Source: Eubacterium sp. AF22-8LB (GTDB lineage Bacteria > Bacillota_I > Bacilli_A > Erysipelotrichales > Erysipelotrichaceae). Taken from it: 64,000 bases of DNA. Positions 1 to 7,099 of the stretch are shown here, in pieces. How positions within the stretch are numbered: position 1 is the first letter of the stretch; each line of letters opens with the position of its first letter. The stretch covers positions 1 through 64,000 of the forward strand of contig NZ_QRVI01000007.1 of the NCBI RefSeq assembly GCF_003458715.1, written 5' to 3'. Below the pieces are notes generated by a model. The model ran no database searches. It saw only the letters and a list, made by a program, of their open reading frames with translations, and was not told the origin of the DNA. A program made the translations under genes and the position numbers.

Positions 1-7
1 ATACAAT

Positions 8-44
8 AAAAAACCTATGTCCTTACGAAAAGGTATAGGCTTTT
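8..44 (+). terminator. Possible terminator hairpin
   Basis: CCTAT (14-18) can pair with ATAGG (35-39), with an inner CCT/AGG pair, and the hairpin is followed by a short T run. It probably ends a gene lying to the left of the window. The stem is interrupted by bulges, so confidence is modest. Confidence 0.35.
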
Positions 45-56
45 GTCAACAATCTG

Positions 57-86
57 AAAGCTCCCAATGGGAGCTTTTCTTTTTGT
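57..86 (+). terminator. Intrinsic terminator
   Basis: A perfect 9-bp stem, AAAGCTCCC (57-65) with GGGAGCTTT (69-77), and a 3-base loop runs directly into a T-rich tract. It separates whatever lies upstream of the window from the small membrane-protein genes that start at 119. Confidence 0.8.
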
Positions 87-118
87 GTGATATAATTTAG
101 TTTATTAGGAGGTCATTT

Positions 119-268
119 ATGAACAAAAACATTGTTTCATCTATCTTATATCTAATTGCAGCCATCTGCTTATTTATATTCGCCTATAACCTGGCTTATA
201 CATTCCTATATATAGGTATCTTATTTTTAGCCATCGCAATAATCTATTCAAAGAAGGTTAAAAAATAA
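119..268 (+). CDS. Small two-helix membrane protein (49 aa)
   Basis: This short reading frame encodes 49 residues. AGGAGG at 107-112 lies six bases before the ATG, a very good ribosome binding site. The protein begins with a short polar stretch, then has two hydrophobic segments (about residues 8-24 and 27-43) and ends in a lysine-rich tail, so both termini probably face the cytoplasm. Its TAA overlaps the ATG of the next gene by one base (TAATG), which implies translational coupling and joint function with the 213-residue membrane protein. I do not recognise a family. Its size, start signal and coupling make it likely to be real. Confidence 0.7.
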   Translation: MNKNIVSSILYLIAAICLFIFAYNLAYTFLYIGILFLAIAIIYSKKVKK

Positions 269-909
269 TGAAAAGAAAAAACTGCAACACATGGCTATAT
301 ACCATCTGTATCACCTTGATAGCCGTGGTGTTTGGATTCATATCTTTTATACCTTTAAACATTGAATTTATTAAACCATTTATCGTTTACTTCAATCCAA
401 CAAAGCTATTATCAAACTTGCCACTGTGGATTTTTACAAATTGCATTATTGCACTTTATTCACATTCTGAAAAAACAGCAACATTGAATACGACATTATT
501 TAACATTATTTGTTTTGTTAGTTATTCACTATTCTCTACGATTCTTACACACACAATGCCAAAAGATATATTTCTAACATGGACAACATTCACTATAGTG
601 TGGGCAATCTTTAGTTATTTAGTTTTCTCAGCCAATCGACAAGATACAAAAGGCTGGATTCTTTCAACAATTCTTTTAGCCATTTTATTCAGTACATGCT
701 TCACATATACAGAAAACACAATATCAAGCACTACCATATTGAATTTTTTGCTCTATGTATTCCTTGTTGTTATCCTTTATAAAGGAACAAAAGAAACATT
801 GATTATAGTCGTTTTATCTATTATTTTAGCCTTAATTTTAAACAAATTTAAAATTCAAATAATTTTTACAAAAAGTGCTTGCATTAATTTAAACTCAGTG
901 CTATTATAA
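268..909 (+). CDS. Polytopic membrane protein of unknown function
   Basis: A 213-residue, strongly hydrophobic protein with a KRK start and about six or seven predicted membrane segments. No catalytic or binding motif is apparent to me. It starts on the last base of the preceding 49-aa gene's stop codon and has no separate ribosome binding site, so it is probably translated by coupling. It ends 12 bases before the first tRNA of the cluster; I see no terminator between them, so transcription may continue into the tRNAs. An immunity or small transporter role is possible but unsupported. Confidence 0.75.
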   Translation: MKRKNCNTWLYTICITLIAVVFGFISFIPLNIEFIKPFIVYFNPTKLLSNLPLWIFTNCIIALYSHSEKTATLNTTLFNIICFVSYSLFSTILTHTMPKDIFLTWTTFTIVWAIFSYLVFSANRQDTKGWILSTILLAILFSTCFTYTENTISSTTILNFLLYVFLVVILYKGTKETLIIVVLSIILALILNKFKIQIIFTKSACINLNSVLL

Positions 910-921
910 ATAGGCACTTAC

Positions 922-997
922 GGAGGTTTAGCTCAGTTGGGAGAGCATCTGCCTTACAAGCAGAGGGTCAGCGGTTCGAGTCCGTTAACCTCCACCA
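922..997 (+). tRNA. tRNA-Val (anticodon TAC)
   Basis: A full cloverleaf is visible: acceptor GGAGGTT pairs with AACCTCC, the anticodon loop is CTTACAA (anticodon TAC), the T loop is TTCGAGT, and CCA is encoded at 995-997. First of four closely spaced tRNAs. Confidence 0.97.
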
Positions 998-1003
998 TAT
1001 GAT

Positions 1004-1087
1004 GGAGAAGTAGCGAAGTGGCTAAACGCGGCTGACTGTAACTCAGTTCCTTTCGGTTCGGCAGTTCGAATCTGTCCTTCTCCACCA
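1004..1087 (+). tRNA. tRNA-Tyr (anticodon GTA)
   Basis: Acceptor GGAGAAG pairs with CTTCTCC. The anticodon loop CTGTAAC gives GTA. The 84-nt length reflects the long variable arm expected of bacterial tRNA-Tyr, a class II tRNA. The CCA end is encoded. Confidence 0.97.
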
Positions 1088-1092
1088 CTTAT

Positions 1093-1168
1093 TGGGGTAT
1101 AGCCAAGCGGTAAGGCACAGGACTTTGACTCCTGCATTTCCCTGGTTCGAATCCAGGTACCCCAGCCA
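1093..1168 (+). tRNA. tRNA-Gln (anticodon TTG)
   Basis: Acceptor TGGGGTA pairs with TACCCCA, followed by discriminator G and an encoded CCA. The anticodon loop carries TTG. A T at position 1 is typical of tRNA-Gln. Confidence 0.96.
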
Positions 1169-1177
1169 TTATTTGTT

Positions 1178-1251
1178 GCAGGTGTAGTTCAATGGTAGAA
1201 CTTCAGCCTTCCAAGCTGACTACGTGAGTTCGATTCTCATCACCTGCTCCA
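1178..1251 (+). tRNA. tRNA-Gly (anticodon TCC)
   Basis: Acceptor GCAGGTG pairs with CACCTGC, with discriminator T and an encoded CCA. The anticodon loop CTTCCAA gives TCC. It is the last tRNA of the cluster, followed by a terminator. Confidence 0.97.
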
Positions 1252-1262
1252 TGTAAAACTTA

Positions 1263-1286
1263 AGCTCGCATATGCGAGTTTTTTTT
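1263..1286 (+). terminator. Terminator of the tRNA cluster
   Basis: CTCGCA (1265-1270) pairs with TGCGAG (1273-1278) and is followed by eight T residues. It ends the tRNA operon. Confidence 0.85.
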
Positions 1287-1295
1287 ATCCAAAAT

Positions 1296-1316
1296 ACCAA
1301 GGAACTAATCCTTGGC
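1296..1316 (-). terminator. Possible terminator of the alpha/beta hydrolase gene
   Basis: CCAAGG (1297-1302) and CCTTGG (1310-1315) form a 6-bp stem whose loop contains the hydrolase stop codon. The minus-strand T run after it is short (TATTTT), and T residues also follow on the plus strand, so it may work weakly in both directions. Confidence 0.4.
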
Positions 1317-2198
1317 ATTTTTTATAAATTCATATATATCCTCGTAAATCATTTGATTCTCTTTTTCATTTAAGATTTCATGCTTTAAAGTCGGATACAA
1401 TTTACTAGATACATTCTTATATCCAACACCCATTAAAAATTGTTTCAATTGTTCAAATCTATCCTTTCCCTGAATGACCGGATCTTCTTGACCTGCAATC
1501 ATAAGTATTGGTAAATCCTCATTTTTAACATTCCAATTTTTTTTATCAAAAGCTCTAATCATTAATTGAAATAAATTAATAAACCCATTTGTTGTAAACA
1601 AGAATCCACATAATTCATCTGCTTCATATCGATCAACATTCTCTGGATTTTTACTTAACCAACGATTTTCTGTTTCATAACCCGCAAAAGCCATCTTATT
1701 CAATAAACCATTGCCTTTCTTTTCCTTATAGAAAGGCTTTATTATTTTAGCTAATGCTAAACCAAGACTTGCTGCCGAATTTTCTGTTGGAGGACCACAC
1801 AAAATCAAACGACGAATATGCGCATCATATTTTTTTAAGTAACAACGAGCTACCAATGTTCCCATGCTATGACTGAACAAAGTAACTTCTAATCCAGGAT
1901 ACGTATCCTGTACATATTCTGTTACTTGAAATAAATCATCCACGATATAATCGGCATTTTCAGTATAGAAATATCCATAGTCATTCTTTGATTTTACACT
2001 GCTGCCATGCCCTCTATGATCATGAATCACACAAATATAGCCACGATCATTTAAATACTGCATAAAATCAAAATAGCGCTCCTTATGCTCTGCCATCCCA
2101 TGTGAAAACTGTATGATTCCTTTTGGATTCTCACACTCCATAATCGCAATCTCTAACTTTAATCCATCTTGTTTTGATGTAATTTTCTTAATTATCAT
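1305..2198 (-). CDS. Alpha/beta hydrolase, monoacylglycerol lipase/lysophospholipase type
   Basis: Serine hydrolase of the PldB/monoglyceride-lipase group, about 297 residues, likely cytoplasmic and acting on lipid esters. Visible marks are the oxyanion segment HGMAEH near the N-terminus, HDHRGHG, the nucleophile elbow SHSMGT, a late GQEDPV acid segment and a C-terminal LKHE histidine. The reading frame is open further upstream to 2282, but that first codon lies inside the terminator hairpin of the preceding gene; the ATG at 2198, with GTAGG about nine bases before it, is the better start. The exact substrate cannot be told from sequence. Confidence 0.85.
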   Translation of the reverse strand: MIIKKITSKQDGLKLEIAIMECENPKGIIQFSHGMAEHKERYFDFMQYLNDRGYICVIHDHRGHGSSVKSKNDYGYFYTENADYIVDDLFQVTEYVQDTYPGLEVTLFSHSMGTLVARCYLKKYDAHIRRLILCGPPTENSAASLGLALAKIIKPFYKEKKGNGLLNKMAFAGYETENRWLSKNPENVDRYEADELCGFLFTTNGFINLFQLMIRAFDKKNWNVKNEDLPILMIAGQEDPVIQGKDRFEQLKQFLMGVGYKNVSSKLYPTLKHEILNEKENQMIYEDIYEFIKNAKD

Positions 2199-2264
2199 AT
2201 TATTGTACCTACATATCTTTCTTGTACTCATTGTATCAAATATATAATTACCAAAACTATACAA

Positions 2265-2294
2265 AAACAAAAAAAAGACCATTTTCTAATGGCC
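2265..2294 (-). terminator. Terminator of the 69-aa gene
   Basis: On the minus strand GGCCATT (2294-2288) pairs, with one G-T wobble, with AATGGTC (2283-2277) across a 4-base loop, then a run of T. This excludes 2282 as the hydrolase start. Confidence 0.75.
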
Positions 2295-2297
2295 TAA

Positions 2298-2507
2298 CTA
2301 GTTTTCACTAATTTCTACTTTTACTTTGTGATCTGCTTCTACATCAAAAGTAATCTTTGCGAAGTCATCTAAATGATTTGTGACAATATTATGAACCTGA
2401 TCAAATACTTCGTCCTCTTTTTCTTCAGACTTGCAATCATATTCAATAGATGTAACTGTATGTTTTTTAATTTTTACATCTTTTAATTCTTCTAACATTG
2501 ATTTCAT
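2298..2507 (-). CDS. Small acidic protein of unknown function (69 aa)
   Basis: A soluble 69-residue protein rich in Asp, Glu and Lys, with no membrane segment or cysteine pair (a single Cys). GAGGTAG lies about eight bases before the ATG, and a terminator follows the stop, so it appears to be a stand-alone gene. The alternating pattern suggests a beta-alpha-beta fold (strands near residues 10-25 and 50-66 around a helix), but I do not recognise the family. Confidence 0.65.
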   Translation of the reverse strand: MKSMLEELKDVKIKKHTVTSIEYDCKSEEKEDEVFDQVHNIVTNHLDDFAKITFDVEADHKVKVEISEN

Positions 2508-2558
2508 AGTTATCTACCTCGATATTAGTCTATCACTTCTTAAATCCAGTTGTCAAAT

Positions 2559-3893
2559 TTATGCATGAAGCCAATCGACCTTATGATAATAGATAAAGAA
2601 AGTTATACTCGATAAAGACCATGTAATTGGATAAATCCAATATACACACCAAATATTGTGAATCAGCATTCCCATAATTGTAAGGCCTGCAACACGCACA
2701 AAGCACCAACAAACCATCATGACAATCATTGGAACCATTGACTTTCCAGCTCCTCTTAAAATAGCCGACACACAATGTGAGTATGCCAATAGACAGAAGA
2801 AGAAAGCACTCGTTTGTCCACGCAATGTACCAAATTGAATAACCTCAGGAGTTGCATCAAAGGCAGCAATAAATTGTGAACCAAAAACAAAGATAATCAC
2901 ACCAATAATTTCTGCCAAAATCATTGAACACATCATACCGAACTTAGCACCCTTTAAAACACGATCATATTGACGAGCCCCAAGATTCTGTCCTACAAAA
3001 GTTGTAAGTGCCATAGTAAAACTTGTGATTGGCAAGAACGCAAAGCCCTCAATCTTAGAATAAGCTCCACAGCCTGCCATCGCCATATCACCAAATGAAT
3101 TGATATTCGATTGAACAACTACGTTCGCTAATCCAATAATTGAATTCTGAAATCCACTAGGCAAACCATACTTTAAAATTTCACCTAGATATTCCTTATG
3201 AATTTTAATCTTGGATAGAATAATACGATGTGTTCCTGTTGTCGTCAACAATAAATACAGACAAAGACCAGCTGAAATATATTGCGAAATAATGGTAGCC
3301 GCTGCAGCCGATCCAACTCCCATTTTAAGTACTGCAATAAAGAATAAATCTAATACAATATTTACAATACTTGAAACAATCAAATAATAAAGTGAATGCT
3401 TACTATCTCCAACCGCTTGTAGTATACCTACAAAAAAGTTATACATAATCGAGCCAAAGGAACCTAAAAAATAAATTTTAAAATACGTAACCGAAGCTGC
3501 CATTACGCTTTCGGGTGTCCCCATCCAACGAAGTAAAGTAGGTGTAAAAAAGATTCCCACAAGTGTCATAATAAAGCTTACAATCAATCCAAACGCAACC
3601 GTTGTATGAATCGCATTCTGCATACGTTCAATTTCTCGAGCACCAAAATATCGTGAAATAACAACACCAGCACCAATCGCGACTCCATTGAAGAATCCAA
3701 TCATCAAGAAAATAATATTTCCACTAGAGCTAACGGCCGCAAGTGCCTGACTTCCTAAAAAATTTCCAACAATCAAAGAATCCACTGTATTGTATAATTG
3801 TTGAAAAAGGTTACCTAATAGTATGGGTAACGCAAAAAATATCATTTGTTTAGGTATGGAACCAGAAGTCATTAATTTTTGTCCTTGTACCAA
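2559..3893 (-). CDS. MATE family efflux transporter
   Basis: A cation-coupled multidrug and toxin extrusion pump of about 444 residues with the usual twelve membrane helices in two homologous halves. The early segment (PKQMIFFALPILLGNLFQQL) and the following YNTVDSLIVGNFLG are typical of the family's first two helices. The open frame begins at a GTG (3902) that overlaps the Shine-Dalgarno; the TTG at 3893, eight bases after AGGAGG, is the likelier start. The gene follows ldh by about 25 bases, but a terminator sits in that gap with its T run abutting this gene's ribosome binding site, so expression probably depends on readthrough. The substrate is unknown. Confidence 0.88.
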   Translation of the reverse strand: MVQGQKLMTSGSIPKQMIFFALPILLGNLFQQLYNTVDSLIVGNFLGSQALAAVSSSGNIIFLMIGFFNGVAIGAGVVISRYFGAREIERMQNAIHTTVAFGLIVSFIMTLVGIFFTPTLLRWMGTPESVMAASVTYFKIYFLGSFGSIMYNFFVGILQAVGDSKHSLYYLIVSSIVNIVLDLFFIAVLKMGVGSAAAATIISQYISAGLCLYLLLTTTGTHRIILSKIKIHKEYLGEILKYGLPSGFQNSIIGLANVVVQSNINSFGDMAMAGCGAYSKIEGFAFLPITSFTMALTTFVGQNLGARQYDRVLKGAKFGMMCSMILAEIIGVIIFVFGSQFIAAFDATPEVIQFGTLRGQTSAFFFCLLAYSHCVSAILRGAGKSMVPMIVMMVCWCFVRVAGLTIMGMLIHNIWCVYWIYPITWSLSSITFFIYYHKVDWLHA

Positions 3894-3911
3894 CCTTAAC
3901 ACCTCCTATAC

Positions 3912-3940
3912 TAAAAGAAAAGGAAGTTTAAACTTCCTTG
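3912..3940 (-). terminator. Terminator or attenuator at the end of the LDH-like gene
   Basis: AAGGAAGTTT/AAACTTCCTT (3920-3939) is a perfect palindrome containing the dehydrogenase stop codon, followed on the minus strand by TTTTCTTTT. The MATE ribosome binding site begins immediately after the T run, so this looks like partial termination inside an operon. Confidence 0.7.
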
Positions 3941-4869
3941 TAAAAACTTTGTAGATGACTACAAGAAGAATCAAACTGAGCTTTTTCATCCTCTGCCATT
4001 TCAATTTCGACAACCTCTTTGACACCTGTCGCATCAATAATTGCCGGAACACTTGTATATACTCCGTTTTGTCCATATTGACCATCTAAATATGTAGAAA
4101 CAGGAAGCACTACAGATTCATTGAACATCAATGCACGAACAATTCTTGTTGTACTTGCCGCAATACCGTAACAAGTATTTCCTTTTCGGTTAAAAATTTC
4201 CCAGCCATCCTTCTTAACCGCTTCATGAATGCTGTCAAACATACTTTCATTCATACGAGTTGGATTATCTTTAATGATTTGGTAAATATCTTTACCACCC
4301 ACACGAACTGTACTCCATGGAATCATTTCACTATCTCCATGCTCACCTAAAACATACGCATGAATACTCTTTGTATCCACATCAATGCAATCGGCAATAT
4401 GGCATTGTAAACGAGCTGAGTCTAGTAATGTACCTGAACCAATAATTTGATTTGCAGGTAAACCAGAAACCTTATATGCTACATATGTCATAATATCTAC
4501 TGGATTTGAAACAACCACAATAAATCCATTAAAACCATTTTCCATTGCACTTGAAACAATACTTGTAACAATTTTTGAACTTGATTTTAAAGCCACTAAG
4601 CGATCGTTTTCCTTACCCATTGGAGCACTTGCTGTAATCACTAAAACATCTGCATCTTTACAATCTGTATAATCTCCTAATTTAATCTGCATATTACGAT
4701 TCATAAAGGCAATACTATGAATCATATCCAAAGTTTCTCCTTTGGCTCTTTCGGTATTCATATCAATTAAAACAATTTCATCACAAATCCCTTGGTTGAT
4801 CATGCAAAACGCTGTACTAGCACCTACATTCCCTGCACCAACGATTACTACTTTTCTTTTTTTGATCAT
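3928..4869 (-). CDS. L-lactate/2-hydroxyacid dehydrogenase family protein
   Basis: NAD-dependent 2-hydroxyacid dehydrogenase of the LDH/MDH superfamily, 313 residues. It has the nucleotide-binding GAGNVG (residues 11-16), the acidic LIDMN end of strand 2, VSNPVD, the substrate-binding arginine in LLDSARL and the catalytic histidine in GEHGDS. The active-site loop keeps the catalytic arginine (R90), but the specificity position, Gln in lactate and Arg in malate dehydrogenases, is Met84. The loop NDRLVALK resembles L-2-hydroxyisocaproate dehydrogenases more than classic LDH. It lies 11 bases after an NSS amino acid transporter, so a 2-keto acid derived from an amino acid is a plausible substrate. 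Annotating it simply as lactate dehydrogenase would overstate the evidence. Confidence 0.85.
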   Translation of the reverse strand: MIKKRKVVIVGAGNVGASTAFCMINQGICDEIVLIDMNTERAKGETLDMIHSIAFMNRNMQIKLGDYTDCKDADVLVITASAPMGKENDRLVALKSSSKIVTSIVSSAMENGFNGFIVVVSNPVDIMTYVAYKVSGLPANQIIGSGTLLDSARLQCHIADCIDVDTKSIHAYVLGEHGDSEMIPWSTVRVGGKDIYQIIKDNPTRMNESMFDSIHEAVKKDGWEIFNRKGNTCYGIAASTTRIVRALMFNESVVLPVSTYLDGQYGQNGVYTSVPAIIDATGVKEVVEIEMAEDEKAQFDSSCSHLQSFYKEV

Positions 4870-4880
4870 AACTGCTCCTC

Positions 4881-6239
4881 CTAGAAAAATTTAGAGATAT
4901 ATCCCTGTATAAATATTACCAAAATAATAACAGGAATGATATATGAAACATAGAAACATACCTGTTTAGGAAAAGAAATTCCTTCTCCACAATTGGCTTC
5001 CTTCAAAAAGTTTTTAAATCCCCATCCATATTTGGATGAACAAAATAATACATAACATAAGGAACCTAATGGAAGTAAATTATTTGATACAATAAAATCT
5101 TCTAAGTCTTGAATCGTTGAGCCAGCACCCATTGGCTGAATAAAGGACAATACATTAAATCCTAATGCGCAAGGTAATGACAATACAAAGACAAGCACAA
5201 AGCTTACTTTGATGGTTTTCGCATGGGACCATCCTGTCCACTCCATTGTCATTGTGACAATATTTTCAAATACCGCAATAATTGTTGTCAATGCCGCAAA
5301 GCTCAAGAACAAGAAGAATAAGGCTCCCCAAAGATTGCCAAACTTCATATTCGCAAAGATATTTGGTAAAGTTTGAAAAATCAATCCGGGACCTTGTCCA
5401 GGATCCACATGATACGCAAAGCATGCAGGAATCACAATAAAGCCTGCAACCAATGCAACAAACGTATCTAAACAAACTACTGTAATGGCTTCCGAAGTTA
5501 ACTTTTTACTCTTATCAATATAGCTGCCAAATATCGCAATGGCACCAATACCTAAACTCAAAGTAAAGAAGGCCTGACCCATTGCCGCAAATACAACTTC
5601 AGATACATTTTGCATCTTTGAAAAATCTGGCAACACATAGAACTTAACACCTTCCATTGCTCCTGGCAAAATTAATGAGCGAACCGCTAAAACTAACATC
5701 AATCCCAATAGACACAACATCATATATTTTGATACTTTTTCTACCCCATTCTGCAAGCCTTTTGAACAAATGAAAAAGCCAATACATACAACGATAAACA
5801 TCATGCCAACTTGAATCCATGGATTTGCCAACATCACACCAAACTCACTATTAATTTGAGTTACATCTAAGCCATTAAAATCACCTATCAACATCTTGTA
5901 GAAATAATAAAACAACCAACCACACACCGAAGTATAAAACATCATCAATATATAGTTTCCTGCCATAGCTACATACTTCATAAAATGCCACTTTGAGCCC
6001 TTAGGCTCTAACACATCAAAAGATAAGGCAGCACTTTTTTGACTGGCACGACCTACCGAATATTCCATAACCATTACTGGCAATCCTAATATAACTAGAA
6101 AAAATAAATAAATTAAGACAAAGGCAGCACCTCCATATTGTCCTACAATATATGGAAAGCGCCAAACATTGCCAATTCCGATTGCGCATCCTGCGCTAAT
6201 TAAAATAAATCCTAAACGATTTGAAAACCTATCTCTCAT
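4881..6239 (-). CDS. Sodium-dependent neurotransmitter symporter (NSS/SNF) family transporter
   Basis: Na+-coupled amino acid importer of the bacterial NSS family (LeuT, TnaT, MhsT), 452 residues with about eleven membrane helices. The N-terminus carries the family signature: an RxxFSNRLGFILISAG start, then GIGNVWRFPY and GGAAF, which form the unwound helix 1 that binds substrate and sodium. Its ATG overlaps the stop codon of the upstream glycosyltransferase by four bases (ATGA), and the LDH-family gene follows 11 bases later, so the three form an operon. Small bacterial members often carry aromatic or branched amino acids; the substrate here is not determined. Confidence 0.9.
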   Translation of the reverse strand: MRDRFSNRLGFILISAGCAIGIGNVWRFPYIVGQYGGAAFVLIYLFFLVILGLPVMVMEYSVGRASQKSAALSFDVLEPKGSKWHFMKYVAMAGNYILMMFYTSVCGWLFYYFYKMLIGDFNGLDVTQINSEFGVMLANPWIQVGMMFIVVCIGFFICSKGLQNGVEKVSKYMMLCLLGLMLVLAVRSLILPGAMEGVKFYVLPDFSKMQNVSEVVFAAMGQAFFTLSLGIGAIAIFGSYIDKSKKLTSEAITVVCLDTFVALVAGFIVIPACFAYHVDPGQGPGLIFQTLPNIFANMKFGNLWGALFFLFLSFAALTTIIAVFENIVTMTMEWTGWSHAKTIKVSFVLVFVLSLPCALGFNVLSFIQPMGAGSTIQDLEDFIVSNNLLPLGSLCYVLFCSSKYGWGFKNFLKEANCGEGISFPKQVCFYVSYIIPVIILVIFIQGYISKFF

Positions 6240-7021
6240 TTTTCCAACTCCCTATAAAAACAATCTAAACATCCTATATATTTGCCATTCCAAGGCTTCA
6301 TTCTTCCACAATAATGTATGATAACACTATTCTTTTTCACCCAATCAAGATCTATCCTACTTCTTGGATTTCTTAAATTATAGAAATTCATCATTCTTTC
6401 ACTCAAATTATATTTACGATAATCTACTAGTTTTGTCTTATCCCCATATAAAGCAGTCAATACATCTTGATCAAAGAGTACAAGCTTCTTCTTATATTCA
6501 TTGACATAATCTAAAATATCTTGTTTATTCAATTGTTCGCGCAAAGCCTCTAAATTCATCAACAATACACCTGTATTAATATATGGTACATCTTCTTTTA
6601 ATCCCAATCTTTTCGCATTTAAATGCGTCATGTTCTCACTTACATGACTAGATGCGATATAAAGATTATCTTCAAAAGCCATGTTATACAATTCCCTTAA
6701 ACTTTGAATCACAACAATATCCACATCCAAATACAAAATACGATCCAATGTATCTGGTAATAAATCCGATGCGAATAATCGATAATAGATTTCTAATGGA
6801 TATCGAGAGGAAATAGGAAATTCTTTAAACTCTTCTTCCTTCACTTCGATAAAATGAAAAGAACACTCTAAAAAGGAATTTCTTAAATCATCCATGTGTT
6901 TTTGATGCAAATCATGATACAAAATATAGAAGTCAATATTCTTGTCAAAACGAATAATGGAACGTATACATGTCTTTGTCAAATCTATGAATTTGGCATT
7001 AATTGAAAATAAAATGTTCAT
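6236..7021 (-). CDS. Glycosyltransferase family 8 protein
   Basis: A retaining glycosyltransferase of the GT8 type, 261 residues. It shows the metal-binding DxD in LYLDVDIVV, the INTGVLLMN segment, FDQDVL, and a C-terminal HYCGRMKPW that matches the HxxGxxKPW nucleotide-sugar motif. It presumably adds a hexose to a surface glycan or lipid; donor and acceptor are unknown. It is the first gene of the GT8-NSS-LDH-MATE run. There is no Shine-Dalgarno before the ATG. Instead TGATAAAAT, an extended -10 element, ends six bases upstream, so the mRNA may be leaderless. Confidence 0.85.
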   Translation of the reverse strand: MNILFSINAKFIDLTKTCIRSIIRFDKNIDFYILYHDLHQKHMDDLRNSFLECSFHFIEVKEEEFKEFPISSRYPLEIYYRLFASDLLPDTLDRILYLDVDIVVIQSLRELYNMAFEDNLYIASSHVSENMTHLNAKRLGLKEDVPYINTGVLLMNLEALREQLNKQDILDYVNEYKKKLVLFDQDVLTALYGDKTKLVDYRKYNLSERMMNFYNLRNPRSRIDLDWVKKNSVIIHYCGRMKPWNGKYIGCLDCFYRELEK

Positions 7022-7027
7022 AAAATG

Positions 7028-7036
7028 ATTTTATCA
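7028..7036 (-). promoter_or_regulatory. Extended -10 promoter placing the start at the GT8 ATG
   Basis: On the minus strand TGATAAAAT (7036-7028) fits an extended -10 (TGnTAtAAT, one mismatch). It is followed by six bases and then the ATG at 7021, so transcription would begin at or within a base of the start codon. No convincing -35 is visible. Confidence 0.45.
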
Positions 7037-7045
7037 TAAAATTTA

Positions 7046-7076
7046 TTGAAAATCTTTTCATTATTTGTGATACAAT
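7046..7076 (+). promoter_or_regulatory. Probable asnA promoter
   Basis: TTGAAA at 7046-7051 and TACAAT at 7071-7076 are separated by 19 bases, slightly longer than the optimum of 17. The predicted start leaves a short leader before the AAGGAGAGG ribosome binding site at 7086-7094. Confidence 0.5.
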
Positions 7077-7099
7077 ACTTACATTAAGGAGAGGATTAT

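Noticed and set aside
2199..2282. Upstream extension of the alpha/beta hydrolase frame (28 extra residues)
   Set aside because: The first codon lies in the arm of the preceding gene's terminator hairpin and has no ribosome binding site, and the extra residues do not resemble family N-termini or a proper signal peptide.
3928..4869. Malate dehydrogenase
   Set aside because: The specificity loop lacks the Arg that binds the second carboxylate of oxaloacetate (Met84 in its place).
7022..7099. T-box or other riboswitch upstream of asnA
   Set aside because: The intergenic region is only 78 bases and contains a promoter and ribosome binding site; there is no room for a specifier loop or antiterminator.
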